From Dermatemys mawii (lineage: Eukaryota > Chordata > Testudines > Dermatemydidae), in contig ML677351.1 of assembly GCA_007922305.1 (NCBI GenBank), positions 11,269,966 to 11,333,965 of the forward strand: 64,000 nucleotides of DNA, given 5' to 3'. Both the position numbers and the translations under genes were made by a program. The first letter of the stretch is position 1, and each line of letters begins with the position of its first letter. The notes under the pieces were generated by a model. That model did no database searches. It was not told the DNA's origin and was given only the letters and a program-made list of their open reading frames with translations. Positions 24,786-37,097 of the stretch are shown here, piece by piece.

Positions 24786-24986
24786 CAGGGATCAGCAACC
24801 TTTCAGAAGTGGTGTGCCGGGTCTTCATTTATTCACTCTAATTTAAGGTTTCGCATGCCAGTAATACATTTTAACATTTTTAGAAGGTCTCTTTCTACGA
24901 GTCTTTAATATATAAATAAACTATTGTTGTATGTAAGTAAATAAGGTTTTAAAAATGTTTAAGAAGCTTCATTTAAAATTGAAGTT
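24786..24986. mobile_element. hAT MITE, right end missing
   Basis: The left terminal repeat CAGGGATCAGCAACCTTTC and the following 'AGAAGTGGTGTGCCGGGTCTTC..' match the element at 18233 almost base for base for about 200 bp. The match ends after 'GAAGCTTCATTTAAAATTGAA'. The right third, including the 'CTTCGGCACGCGTGCC' block and right terminal repeat, is absent. Confidence 0.85.
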
Positions 24987-24991
24987 ATGAG

Positions 24992-25366
24992 TTATGAAAG
25001 GTCTTTACTATTTATATCCACCTGCAAAAGATCCCTTCTCATTGTGGGATCTGAATTCAGTGTTGTAACCATTTTTAAATCCTGTGAGCCCCTGGTGGAG
25101 TACTTGTTGCGATATTTGCCTATTAAAACTGATTTCATTGTGGCCATAATATAGTCTAAAAGGGAGAGCAAGTTACCCACCCTTGTAGCTGGCACAATGT
25201 CTACAGACTGGGAGCCTGTGAAACATGTGGAAGTGAGGATGATACGCTCATGTTGACCTATCCCATTAAAGACAGATGTTGCTGAATTCTGGACAAGCTG
25301 GAGCATCTGCATTACTTCCATTTTCTGCCTCAGATCCAACAAGTTGCAGTAGTCTGGAGGTGACAA
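24992..25366 (-). pseudogene. LINE reverse transcriptase C-terminus (CR1/L2-like)
   Basis: The minus-strand frame contains 'DYCNLLDLRQKMEVMQMLQL' then VQNSATSV. This matches the region after the RT catalytic core in jockey/CR1/L2-type LINEs, where 'LDYCN', a spacer and 'LQ-L/R-VQN-A/S-A' are conserved. The sequence downstream (toward 24992) keeps only weak resemblance, such as a 'YSTRGSQDLK' stretch. No intact LINE surrounds it. It could be part of the same debris as the gag-like pieces next to it, but the two belong to different retroelement classes. Confidence 0.5.
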
Positions 25367-26645
25367 ATGTACTGTAGAAATATCCTCATCAGATGGAAAA
25401 GGACAGTCTCTTTCCCAGTGAATGTGACATTTGGGGGCTCTCTAGAAGGAGATTTTATTTTTGTAATACCTTCACGTTCACATGATTAACTGTGTTTTGT
25501 GATAACAGAAAGGAGCCATCTGGTATTTTCTCATATACTGTACCTCTACATACATCTCTGAAGGAAGCTTAAGGTTAAGTTGATTTCTCACAGGAATTGA
25601 AAATCAATTCTGCCATCTTTTAGTCATAATCCTATAAACTACATAGAGAAACTGCTCTATTCTCAAATTATATTTGAATTTGCTCTGGGAAGTAAATTCT
25701 AGTTTTCTGAAAATGAGGGGTTTTATAGGATGACAAATTCTTTTTGTCAGTATTTACCTTAATAATAAGTAATCCTGAACTGTGATAAAGGGGTGCATTA
25801 TTCTCAAGAATAGAGAATTTTTTTTAACTTAATGGGGCCCAGTCCAACTAAGCACTTAAGTACATGCCTCATTTTAAGATGTGAGTTGTCTACTGGCTAC
25901 TCCTGTACTTAAAAATGAGCAAGTGCTGAACTTTGATATGTTGGAAAGGGAGTCACTGCTGTCAAGGGCCAGTCACTAAGATTCTGGTGACATTCTGAAT
26001 GCATAGAGAGTGATAATTTTGCACAGACAAAAATGCAATCATTTTTCAGCTTTGGTATTTTCAAATTGTGCATTGTAAAGCAATTATTCAGGTTTCTTCA
26101 AGGAGAACTTTATGTGAAAATGCAGTGGGCTGTAGTTTTCCCTGTATCAAATGCTTTTGGGAAAGTTTAGTTAGCCGTTTCCATCTATACTCATTTACTT
26201 TTATTTTTTTATCCAGTCTTTAAGTTGTCCTGGTGCTTCTTGTAAAATATCAGTTCAATAAGACTTAAGGTATTGGTAGTATAAGGATCTATATGAGGGA
26301 GCTTTGAAACTTAAGATGCAGCATGACTGAACGTGGAATCAGGGTATCCCTCGTCCCATGTGAGTGTCTTACCATTAGACTAATAATAATTTTCACTCTG
26401 TGGTCCAATGAATATTCAAGGATTTCATACAAAGAGGAACATCCTCAATGGGAGATATTGAGAGTCAGAATTAGGTTGTGTCAGTTAGCTGAAAAGACAC
26501 AAATTTAAAACTTTACAGTTGGACCCTGTGGTTTATTGAAAACTGTGTTGGAATCGTAGGCTATCACTTCACTTTGTAAGGGCATGAAAACTTGCTTGCA
26601 GGCTGCAGAGCTGTGTATAGAAGCACGTTACAAGACAGTTTAGAG
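25367..26645. other. Unassigned DNA
   Basis: No gene. 25834-25945 has 'AAGCACTTAAGTACATGC' and an inverse-like 'GTACTTAAAAATGAGCAAG' further right, a probable copy of an old palindromic MITE also seen at 31.3 and 63.3 kb. The last 8 bases, GTTTAGAG, are a target-site copy of the next hAT. Confidence 0.45.
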
Positions 26646-27143
26646 CAGGGGTCTCCAAACTATGGCCCAGGGGCTGGATCTGGCCCGCAGCGTCGATTTG
26701 TCCTGCCCCCCAGCTAGAGTGACCAGACAGCAAGTGTGAAAAAATCGAGACAGGCTGTTGGGGATAATAGAAGCCTATATAAGAAAAAGCCCCCAAAATC
26801 AGGCCTGTCCCCACAAAATCGGGACATCTGGCCACCCTACCCCCAGCTGAGCAGGCACATGGAGAAGCTGCCACTGCCCCCCCGCGCAAGCTGCTGCCGG
26901 CGGCCCGATGTGTGGAGGGTTGAGTGCCCCCACGATGCAGCTGGAGGAGCAAAGGGGGGGTCGTGGCAGTGGCGTGACTGGAGGAGCAAAGGGGTGAGTG
27001 CCCCTGCAGAGCGGCCAGAGGGGGCCGCTGCGGCAGCAGTGTGGCTGGAGGAGCAAATGGGGGGGGGGGACCGCACAGCGGTGGCCTGTGAAGCCCCTTC
27101 AAAAATCTAACATGGCCCTCGTCTCAAAGTTTGGAGACCCCTG
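26646..27143. mobile_element. Non-autonomous hAT element with nested MITE
   Basis: Ends are CAGGGGTCTCCAAACTATG and the inverse of CAGGGGTCTCCAAACTTTG, which agree at 16 consecutive bases. The flanks GTTTAGAG (26638-26645) and CTCTAGAG (27144-27151) match at 6 of 8 positions. The interior is interrupted by another MITE (26715-26839). The right half has three 'TGGAGGAGCAAA' units in a G-rich setting. Open frames inside are by-products of GC content and have no domain. Confidence 0.87.
26715..26839. mobile_element. 125-bp MITE nested in hAT element
   Basis: Begins TAGAGTGACCAGACAG and ends ATCTGGCCACCCTA, inverse to each other with two mismatches over 12. It is flanked by the exact octamer CCCCCAGC on both sides (26707-26714 and 26840-26847). 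The interior carries 'AAAATCGGGACA'-like blocks in both orientations. An 8-bp duplication and these ends place it with hAT-type MITEs. It inserted after its host element. Confidence 0.88.
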
Positions 27144-29058
27144 CTCTAGAGCAAGGCGAGGTGAGTTGTGCCTCTCTGCTGTAGGTAGCAGCCTGCTTTT
27201 CCCCCTCTCCTTTTGTGTGTGTATTAAAGTAGTATGTTGCAACCTTCCTAAACAATATGTTGTGTTTTACTCTAATTTGTGTTTGTATGCTGTGAAACGT
27301 AACAGACCGTATTAGAGCTCCACATCAGTATGTATTTAATCTTCAATTTTTGGTAATTAAGTTAGAATATCATTTTAATTTGTTTTTTTATACCAAGGAA
27401 TAGATTTTCCTTAGGATATTCTGCACCGAGATTTTTCGAAAAAGATCATATTTTAAAGTAATAGTTTGGCTGATACAATTTAAGCTATTACAGATTCATA
27501 TAAATTTTATTTGTAGGGCCTAAGAGTTATTTATTAAAGTAATTCTAGAAACAAGCCATTTCAATCTGTGATAGGCAGATATTTTTTTGTTTAATTCTTC
27601 TTGTATCATTTTTTTAAAAAAATTAGAGCTTTTTAAATATATTTTTTTAAAGAATTTGAAAATTAAAATTCCTCTGAGTCTAGCGGTTTTCTTAATTTTC
27701 CAGGGAATGGTTTTACAGGCTAGGCAAGAAAACTGCTTCTGACTGTCCCTTTTGTGACCCAACAGAGGAGACATTTGGTTTGTAATCAGATCAATAAACA
27801 GGTAAAAATCTTACTTTGGTCCAGATATGTCCCAGCCTTGTACAGCCATGCATAAGGGAGAGCAAGACCCACTTATCCTCACTGCTCCATTACACAACCT
27901 CCCCAGATTGCTACTCCAGGTGCTAGGAGAAGAGCAGACTGCAGGGCTGCTACTTCCCTGCAGACAAGTAGGCTGCAGGGGGACAGAACTTTCCTTGCAC
28001 TGGCCAATGAGGCTTAGGCAGTGTGGAGGGAAAGTAATCTGTACCTGTTAAGCAGTTGTAACACATGAATTCCATCTGCTCCCCAAGAGCAATAAGGAGG
28101 CAGGAAAGGAATTTTCATTTTCTTTGCTGTATCATATCGGTAGGTGTCTCCTTTTCATTGTGTCTGAGTGTCATATAATCCAACAGGGAGCTGGTCAATT
28201 ACAGATACAACTGTTCTGGTGCCTTTAACTGGACAGGCTATGTGTGTATGACAGTCTCAAAGCCTACGGGCAACCTTGTTTCATTCTAAAACAAGGCACC
28301 GAGACAGCTGGGAGTCAAGTTAATACTGAAGCTATGTCATGTAGGTGAGCACCAAATAGACACAATATTGAGGCTTCTATAAGAAAAATATGGCAGTTAT
28401 TTTACATTTTCCTATTTTTGGTTTCAGATGTTTAGAGCTCATAAAAACTACCACCCTGACAGCCTTGAGCAATCTAGTCCTTTTTTATTAATGCTTAGAC
28501 AGTGTACAGCACAGTAGTAGTTTGTTTTCCTGGTTTGGACGGTCTCTTACTAAAGCCTTGATCCTGCAGTTCACTGAAAGAGCACCACTGCACCTATACA
28601 AAGCCTCACTGAGTTCAATGGGGTGCTGGGTGGGCACAATAAATTTGAAAGGATCATTCAGTCTTCATGCCATTTCAACCGTAGGCCTTTTACAGAGATT
28701 GCCAACAGGGATACCAAATGACATCAATTATGATGTTTTTGCGATAAGGACAGCTGTTTCTTAGGAACTGACTCACTTCACAAAGATACGGGTTTCAGAT
28801 GGTAATGATATTTAGTCTTTTAACAACCTGAGGTGGGTTGACTCTTGTATCCATTACCAATCCCTTGAGTCATCCAGACTCTCAAATCAGACTTTTTTAC
28901 TGAAAGTTTCCTCTGACTCAAGTTTACAATTGAGTGTTGAGGAGAATGAGGTACTTCCAAATGTAGTGACAATTCTTAAAAAGGAAGCATTGAAATATCA
29001 TTAAGTTAACATGAATCTCATTCTTCTACCCTTTAACTTCCTTGATTACAATCTACAT
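27144..29058. other. Unassigned DNA
   Basis: No gene seen. The part 28550-28680 holds 'TTGATCCTGCAGTTCACTGA' and 'CTGAGTTCAATGGGGTGCTG', wording of the old amniote palindromic MITE group. The rest is AT-rich without recognisable structure. Confidence 0.45.
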
Positions 29059-29061
29059 AAT

Positions 29062-29178
29062 CCCGTATGGGCAGGAATCTGTAATTTATTGTGTGTTTGT
29101 ACAGTGTTCTAGAGAACAATGGAGCTTGAATTTTGAATGTAGCTGTTAAGTGCTACTGTAATTGAAATATAATACAAT
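29062..29178 (+). repeat. Old amniote dispersed repeat tail
   Basis: The order 'GGGCAGGAATCTGTAATTTA', 'GTTTGTACAGTGTTCTAGAG', 'AACAATGGAGCTTGAA', then 'AGTGCTACTGTAATTGAAAT' follows a very common amniote repeat tail (often read as 'tgtacagcgcctagcacaatggggcc..gctactgtaatacaaataa'). I cannot say whether its parent is a LINE or SINE. A reverse copy of the 'CACAATGGGGCTCCTG' part lies near 61240-61265. Confidence 0.5.
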
Positions 29179-31025
29179 CTAAGAAGCCATTGTTTTTGCC
29201 AGCAAAGAACAACAGACTCTTTTTTCGTTTATCTTTTTCGGAAACTGGAAACTTTTTTCTGTTTGGGAAATACTGATTTTACCTTGAATGAAAAAGCATT
29301 GCTAAATGAAAGGTCAGCTGATGGGTTAAAGAAATTTACCCTTTTTATTTTAATTGTACATGTATGAGGAAAGAATCTAATTGCTCTGGCCCTCACTATA
29401 CTGCATTGTTTGTTATATATGATGATTTCATAAAATGTTAAGGGAAATACTAGCTTCTTTAGAAGTACATGTGTCACCACCATTACTAGGGCTTACATTG
29501 GCATTAACTATCCAAATAATGTTAGAATGATTCCAAGTTCAAGAAAAGAATCCTTCTAAAATTCTTTTGAACTATCATATGTCTTAGAACTTTTTTTTTA
29601 GGATATGGACTGCAGCAGGCAGGAAAATATATTCTGATGAAATTTTAGAGTGCCTCAAAGGATAAGAGACTAGAAGTCTGTGCTGGGAAAAAAATGAACC
29701 TGGCAACAGTTTGTGGAAGAATGCCAAAATCTAGAATTTGAGGAAAGATACTGAAGTTAATGATTGTAGTGCCTGCTTTTTCTCATTTGAGTTTTTATTG
29801 TATAGTTAATTCAAATGTACAGAATCAAATCACTTAAAAATGGATCTGAAAATGTTCTCAGAAAAAAATATGCAATTTTTCAGATAATAAACAAACCTTC
29901 ATTTTAATCTATTCTGAAATCAAGGGATTTCTTAGACTCTGTAGATAATGTTACATAATTCAGTTAATCTTTGACTGGTTAACGTCTTTGAACTGTGCTT
30001 AAATGAGCCATAAAGACAGAGTTGATTGACTAGCTTTTGTGCCAATGGCTTCTCAGTAGTCATGCTGCCATAACTTCAGGAAGGAGAGAAATAAAATCAG
30101 CAAAGATTCTTAACTGGTTGCAAAGAAAATAATTACTTTAATAACTCTAGTTGCTATTTGGTTCAAGGTTACTCCAGTTATGGCTTCTAGAGAATATCAC
30201 AAGCGTAATAAATTAAAGATTCCAGAAATGCTCTATAAATCATTTTTTTCTTAAAGCTTCCTCTATCCATCTTCCTGTTTATATGACTTCTTAATCAAAA
30301 TATTTTCTCAATAGATATGTTGCTCTGCCTGCCACTTAGTATCCTAGACAACACATCTACCAGGGGAGCCAAAGAAAAGATTATAAATCCTTAAGGGGCA
30401 GGGATTTTCTTCAAGAGTAGGGCTTGTTTTTGTCCTAATTGGGACCTTTTGTGCTAACATACATACTTAATGCTCTTACAAGTAAAAGGTTATATGACAG
30501 TTGCACCTAATATGAAAAACAGTTTGAGTGCAATCAACACATTAAAATGAGCCAATCAGCGTGCTGCATGTCACTTACTACACGGGAATGAGGATCCAAT
30601 GAGGGAAGATAGTTTCTGAATCTCCTTGAAGAACAGGTTTTATGGGTTTAAAACTTTAAAGAAATGTGACTGAATTTTTTTTTTTTCCTGGGATATGCAG
30701 CCCAAAAGCATATAAAGACTTTTTAATGATCTTCTCCTTCTTTACAAAAAAATCTATAACATGCGTTTCTAAGAGACGTACCTCTGAAGACATGCTAAGA
30801 GGCAGGAGTTTTCACCAATACTATTAAAAGAAGAGTGGTGCACTGTTTCTATTCTCTTTAGCTCTAAAGAAAAAGAGAAAGCCACGTGCTTCAAAGTACT
30901 CAAGGATGTATATGGCTCTGTTGGTCAATGCTGTATTGAAGACAGCTTTTTTGACATCATCATATTAATAGTGTTGCTTTCACAGAAGACAAAAAGTGAA
31001 CTTTAGACAAAACAATTAATTATAT
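29179..31025. other. Unassigned AT-rich DNA
   Basis: No supported gene, RNA or classified mobile element. Composition is strongly AT-rich, with several T runs. Confidence 0.5.
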
Positions 31026-31125
31026 ACATACAATTACCGCAGATGAGGGGAAAAATAATCCATTGGCCATTTGTAACATACAGTTACCGCAGATGGGGGG
31101 AAAAATAATCCATTGGCCATTTGTC
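31026..31125. repeat. Tandem duplication, 50-bp unit
   Basis: Unit 1 (31026-31075) and unit 2 (31076-31125) both run ACATACARTTACCGCAGATG, then RGGGGAAAAATAATCCATTG, then GCCATTTGT. I count only three differences over 50 bases. It is a recent local duplication outside any gene. Confidence 0.93.
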
Positions 31126-31281
31126 GCCTTGTGTTACAAGGAGGCTCAAACCCTGTTAGCTATGTGTACAGAAAACCACAGACCTGGGCTGAGGTCTTGT
31201 CTGCATGGTAGGGTCATGTGCTGTAGTACAGAGATGTGATTTCTAAACACACAAACATGTTCTGCATGAATTAATCCAGGT

Positions 31282-31388
31282 AGATAAGCCTCCAGTCCTC
31301 TGAACACTTAAAGTTTTACTTTACTCATATGAGTATCTCTACTTACCTGGATCTACTCACATGAGTAAAGTTAAGCTCACTTTTAAGT
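31282..31388. repeat. Palindromic MITE-like repeat
   Basis: ACTTTACTCATATGAGTA (31318-31335) is followed after 18 bases by its inverse TACTCACATGAGTAAAGT (31354-31371) with one mismatch. Weaker inverse similarity continues outward on both sides ('CACTTAAAG' against 'CTTTTAAGTACTTG'). The sequence can fold into one hairpin. The wording matches a dispersed amniote palindrome family that recurs near 63.3 kb. No target duplication was resolved. Confidence 0.6.
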
Positions 31389-31478
31389 ACTTGAAGGATG
31401 AGAGAACAGGGTTTTTTTGTTTGGTTTTTTAACTTTCATTCTTTTGATGAGGTTTTAATATTGTGTCTCTTTTTATAT

Positions 31479-31548
31479 GGTGAAATCTGGCCCTGTTGAA
31501 GTTGGTGGGAGTTTTGCCATTGGTTTCAATGGGATCAGGATTTCACCC
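31479..31548. repeat. 70-bp palindromic repeat
   Basis: Starts GGTGAAATCTGGCCCTG and ends ATCAGGATTTCACCC, inverse to it. The middle contains 'GTTGAAGTTGGTGGGAG' and 'CCATTGGTTTCAATGGG', also partly inverse. It is a copy of a widely dispersed amniote palindrome of the MITE type. Confidence 0.65.
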
Positions 31549-34500
31549 ATTATATTTAAAGTATAAGTCAAAGTTCCTGTTTTCTAATGGGCAGACACAT
31601 TTTATTATACTTACAAATACTTCTAACAATTTTGGTTTTCTGAAGTAATCTACATCTGATAGGTTTTTTTTTTTGTTTTACATTTTTAACTAGGAAAAAA
31701 AGGGGACTGATATAGTAGAATATGACACATGGGAGTGGTATTTGCCTTTTTTCTATCACTTAATTGCAGGTTTGGAAGAAGAGGGGAAAAAATGGAATTC
31801 AGGTTTGGGTATTGGTATTAATTTGAATAAAGTTTTATATGCTGTAAGTTCAGTGTTGACCAAACATATTTTCTTCATTTATCAGCAAAAAGGGCATTTT
31901 CTTCTGTCCATTCATAGTTGGCTTACACAAAACTTGCTACTCACTACTGGTGGGTATGCTGTATATACTTTTCATATTATTGTGGACCAGTGCAGAAGTG
32001 ATTTTTGGAATATATGTTTAGAATACACCATTCATTCATATTAAAACATAAAATGAATTCAGTTCAATTATTTAAGCTATTTGTAGAAATAAATGGCTTT
32101 TAAATTTTATATAATGGCAATTTACAAAAGATAAGCCATGAGTCCTCCTTCCCAGATGATGTAAACAAAAATGATACCCTCAGATTAATATTTGGTTTTG
32201 CAGAAATCGCTTCAGTGATAGCAGTGACGGATTAAAACATTAGAGGCTGAAAATCTGTCAAGTCTAGTTATGTGTCTCAGACTCATTATTGAACCATGAA
32301 CACATTTTTTTTATTTTCCATGGCAAAGTCACTCATTAAAATGGTTATTTCACATAAATATTCAAGCCATTCAATAGTGCATGTTTGTCCAATATGTTCT
32401 ATTTTTAATTGCAATTGTAGAGTTCTGGTAAATATCAGAGGTCACAATATTGTATCATAGAAAACCATATGGTATCACATTTTGTTTTAATATTCATTAT
32501 CTGATAAAATTTAGGAATACCTTCAAGACTTGAAGCTTAACATAGAAATGAATTTCTTTTTAAATAAGTAAGAAATATTGACTGGCGGGATATATCAGAG
32601 AGAATAAAATATATGGTAGATAAACAAATCAAATTGTTATTGATGTCCTTAACTTCCATATAAATCATGTTTCTTGAAACTACAGGTGCCTATTATTAGT
32701 TTGCTTTTTAAATTTGTGAAGTTAATAAATGTCCATCCTTTGAATTGAACCTAAAATTATCCGAGGCAAATTCCCACTACGGAATACCAATCCACTAATA
32801 AATAATAAGACAATGCCCCACAAATCTGCCAATTATAAAAATTCTGATATCTTGGATATTCCAATATCGACCACCACAATTTCTGGGATATCTTGTATAT
32901 TATAAATAAAAATCATGGAAATCCATTTATTTTATTTTGTTATTTTCCAAATGACTTAAGCTAAGCCTAATTAAGGCCACTTCAGTTCTGAATATCAGCT
33001 TCCACACTGGGATTTACTGTGGTTTAACTAATCTACTTCAGATTCACAGCTTTAGTAGACTTGGATTTTTCTGGATGCGTCAGTGTAGACCAGCCCTAAA
33101 TGGCTGATATTTTTTTTCTTTTCAGTGTGAACACAGTAATTGCACATTGTTAAAAAGCCAAGACATTATTAGTACCATTAAAGCCATAAAAATTATCAGC
33201 ATGCGTCGGTTATAGAACTGTTTTGAACCTCCTTTTTTTTTTAAAAAAAAAACTATATCTATCTATATGTATATATATATGTAACAAAGGTAGACTAAGT
33301 ATTCATGTTAGGCTTTGACAACTTCTCTAGTACAGATATCTAATAGATGAACATATTTATATACACGTAGAAGATGGTGTTAAATGGTGCGGTCTAATAA
33401 ATTAGAAGACTAAATATGACATAAAATTCATACACTACTGCTTTTGGGTGTTTCAATTTGAATTGAATTTAGCACAAGTTGTTGACTGGCATTAGCTCAA
33501 ACTGTTACTAAATGGCATAATTCACTAAGTCAAAGACTCAGGCTTCTGAGATCTCTCTTTCATATTTATTATTAGTGTTCATATGTTTACTCATTCCAGG
33601 TAGAACTCATGATACTGAGAGCGAAAGCAAGTTTTAATAGTTAATTTTTAAAATTGATCTTTCCCCATTTCCCAAGGTGGAGAAAGCCCTCTCCATTTTT
33701 AAGAAACATCTGAAACTATTTCATAAGAAAATCTTGGATATAACCAGATATAAAATATTCTTTATGTATTTGTTTATCATAGTAAGAGTTAACTAGTTTA
33801 ACAGATTGACATGGCATAACTTGTATGGTGTATGTTTTAAATTATAAATAACTAGATTGCTGGAGCCCCATCATTATGGCAAATTTGTACATGTTGAACT
33901 CTTATTGACTCAATTGCAGTTGTCTGCACATCTCCTGGAATGATTGGGCCCATTATAGTCAAAATGTATTAAATATTTCTTAACATAGGCCCATAACCAC
34001 TTGAGGAAGAGGCAACGGTTCTTTAGCCCAGTTTGCTAGGGCAGTCTCCCAGGATATGGGATACCTCAGTTTAATTCCTTCTTCTGCCCAACAAAGAGAA
34101 GATATTTAGACAGGGGTTTCCTTCCTCTCTGGCTAGGGCACTCACCTCTAGGTATGGGATGTTCTGAGGTGGGTCTCTGTCTCTCCTGTTGTAGGTGTTC
34201 ACTTTGTATAAATAAATTAATATGTAGCCCCAACTGCGCTAAAGACTACAAGGAAGTTATCCTCCTTCTTTTCTCTTCCCCAGCCATTTTGCATGGAGTT
34301 GGACATATGACACTGCCTTTCTTGAAAGAAATGGCTTAGGTACCTAAGGCACCTGACTCCAGGAAGAGCATTCCCAGTTGTAGATCTAAACAAGTGTTGT
34401 TTGTCTCCCTCCAGTTTTGACTTAGGTGCTTAACCCACTGAGATGGGCGCAGTATAGGACACACCCATCTCATCAGCACCTGCTAGTGGCTAACTTATGA

Positions 34501-34611
34501 GGCTTCCCACTTAATTTTGGCTTTTGTGATTCGCATTTATAGGTGTCTGTGGTCCCCTTGCAATGCATAAGGATCCTAGAGGTGCCTAACCCAGGGTTTG
34601 TGGATTCGAAT
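31549..34611. other. Unassigned DNA with two weak repeat candidates
   Basis: No gene supported. 32940-33105 ends 'GTGTAGACCAGCCCTAA', a typical MITE terminus, with an eroded partner 'TTAAGGCCACTTCAG' on the left. 34010-34180 contains two related 'CTAGGGCA' blocks ('TTTGCTAGGGCAGTCTCC' and 'GGCTAGGGCACTCACCTC'), perhaps a tRNA-related SINE. Short AT microsatellites occur near 33255-33285. Confidence 0.4.
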
Positions 34612-34905
34612 GCGGGGTTGTCTACATTGTGTTTTAAAATCCGGGGCAATAAGTCTCAGAGCTTGAGTTGAGAGAGTCAGGCTTGTATCACAGTGCTGAA
34701 AACATGTGTATACACATTGGAGCTCAGGCTGGAGTGTGAGCTCTCAAGCCTCCCTCCCTTCCCTAGCTTTAGAGCCCAAGCTCCCATATGAGCTGCGGTG
34801 TCTACACAGCTATTTTTAGTACTGTAGCATGAGCCCAAGTTTGTAGGCCTAGACTTGGAGACTCACTGAATCAGGTGAAAAATGCAGTGTAGGCATACTT
34901 TGGGT
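34612..34905. mobile_element. MITE with GTCTACACT-type ends
   Basis: Left end GGGTTGTCTACATTGTGTTT pairs with the inverse of the right end AAAATGCAGTGTAGGCATAC. The interior is rich in 'GAGCCCAAG' and 'GTCTACACAGCTATTTTTAG'. This fits a small reptilian DNA-transposon derivative of uncertain superfamily. Target duplication is not clear. Confidence 0.5.
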
Positions 34906-37097
34906 GGTTAGGTGGCTGAAAGTTAGGCAAGTAAGTCCTTTCCCTAATCATGAATGGAAGCTATAATTGTTCTATCCTGTATTAAGATGTGCATTTCCAA
35001 GGGGGGGGGGGCGGGAATTAGGGCCAAATTTTCCTTTGGAATGAAGCCGTGAGGTCCCATTAAATTTAGTTTAGGTTGAACAATCAATGAACAAATACAG
35101 AGCTTGACACTTTTTGGTAACATTTGAAAAGCTTAATTTCTGTGGGATTTTTTACAATGTTAATCAGGATAAATCATGTAATGTACCTGTTAAAATATCC
35201 AGAAAATGTACCTGTGTGATTGCTGAGTCTCTAGAAATCCAGTTTCCTTGTCTCAAAAGCTACACAAACAATTAGTCTTTGAGCAAGATTCAGTCTCCTC
35301 TCTAGATTTCACAGGATTCAGCATTAGGAGTGACCCCAAAATACTCCTCTTTCAGAGGCATAGGCTGACTCTATCCAGCCACATTACCATGCCATGCACA
35401 AGGTCTCCTGATAGTCTTCTGTGGACATGCTTTAGCTTGTTGACTTTTACGTGCCAGCCACAGGAAAGAATGTGGCCATACCAGATTAGCACCTTAACAA
35501 AAACCACATAGAAGAAATAAATAAACCAGTTAATCAAGTTCTCTAAAAATGGAAGAAGCTCTCTCAATACAATGTGTTCAGTGGAAGGAGAGGCTCCTTG
35601 TACTACAACTTAACTGTGGCCTAAAACATCCTTCCTGTTGACTCATCCCTCACTTTACTCTCCAGTATTAGTGCTGGTATATTCTCCATATTTCTCATAA
35701 TTTGACATGAGAAGTATCATCGATTCCTATGAACAGCAATGAAAGGGTTGGTACCAGGCTGTGCTAACCCTTAGAAGTTTCACTGTTAAGGTTGGATGGA
35801 ATGAGAGAATAGATAACTTTTTGGAGACTGAGGCAAATCATTATATTAATTAAATAAATAGAAATTAAGATTCTTTGGAGTTGAATAGGTGGGGGGCAGC
35901 ATTAACAAATCATGAACTTGATAAATATAACTTCCCAGCAGTCTACGAGTCCAAACCTTTGCCTTGGGACAGGTTGACATGCCACAGAACTAGTATTTGT
36001 CAGGGAAGAAGGGAGGATGTCTTTGAAGGGCCTGATAGCAAAGGAGAGATGCCCCTGGACTGGGTCCTTTGGCAGGATTTCAGCTTTTTCTCATATATTT
36101 ATATTTTTAAATGTTCCTTAGGCTAGTTCTTGGTAGGTCAAATCTGCTCTTTTGAATTGTGTTTTCTCAGCTGAAAAAAGGTCTTTGAAACAAATATTTG
36201 AATTAGCAACCACACTTTAAAAAACCCACCATTTTTGTGTACGTTCGGTGAAATATTGGTTTCCATTCATTTGGATTCCATTCATATGGCTTCTGTGTCA
36301 TTTAACAAATGCACTACTTGCTGATTTATAAGAATTGACCTCTTCAGACTGAAAGATGCAAGACAAATTGCAGTTGACAGTACTGTAAAGGAGTCTAAAT
36401 TATTTTCTTTCACTAGCAATCTGAAAAAAATGATGCACAACTGATGTTAGTTGTAAAAGGAACTGGCTTTTTACAAGGGCATAAATAGGAGCCAAGTAAC
36501 AAAATAGATAGTTGAACTAAAGTAATTTTAAGCACTTTTTATAATGTTTAATTAAATCCCAATAATTTTTAAGTTTTACACAGGGAGGTCTTCTAGAAAT
36601 ACGAGTTGTGTACAATTATGATGTCATTAAATGCATGAAACAAATTTCTTGCTTCAAAGCTGTGACTGTCAAAAATATTATGCAATCTCTGTGACCTTTG
36701 TTTTAAAGCACTAATGTATTGGGAAAAGCTATGAGAAAATGTGTTTAGCTCAGCAACCACTTGAGCCACTTGATAAGATTCCATTTAAGCTTAATTTCCT
36801 AATTGAATTTAGAGATGGTCCCTGCCAAGCAACGTTTTGAAACGAAATCTATTTTAAACATTTTTCAGAGCTCCTAATGCTGAATTCACCTATTACCATA
36901 AAAGGTAACTGTCTTTTTTAACTCTGGAGTATCAAATCCAAGCAATAAAAATGTGTGAGGAATATACATATTAACAATTTAAAATTAAGTATTTGATCCT
37001 AAAGAGTTCAGCATAATAACCATTTTGATTTATATGGAATTTTGTATGGTTTCTGTGTTATGAGCATAGGCTGTTTGCTTGAAGCTCATTGTAGATA
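34906..37097. other. Unassigned DNA
   Basis: A G-rich homopolymer at about 35001-35014 stands out. Otherwise no gene or classified repeat. The last two bases, TA, are the left target copy of the next element. Confidence 0.5.

Noticed and set aside
26569..27110. Open frames of 124-177 codons on both strands
   Set aside because: They lie across a non-autonomous hAT and its nested MITE; Pro/Ala/Gly-rich products come from GC-rich text.
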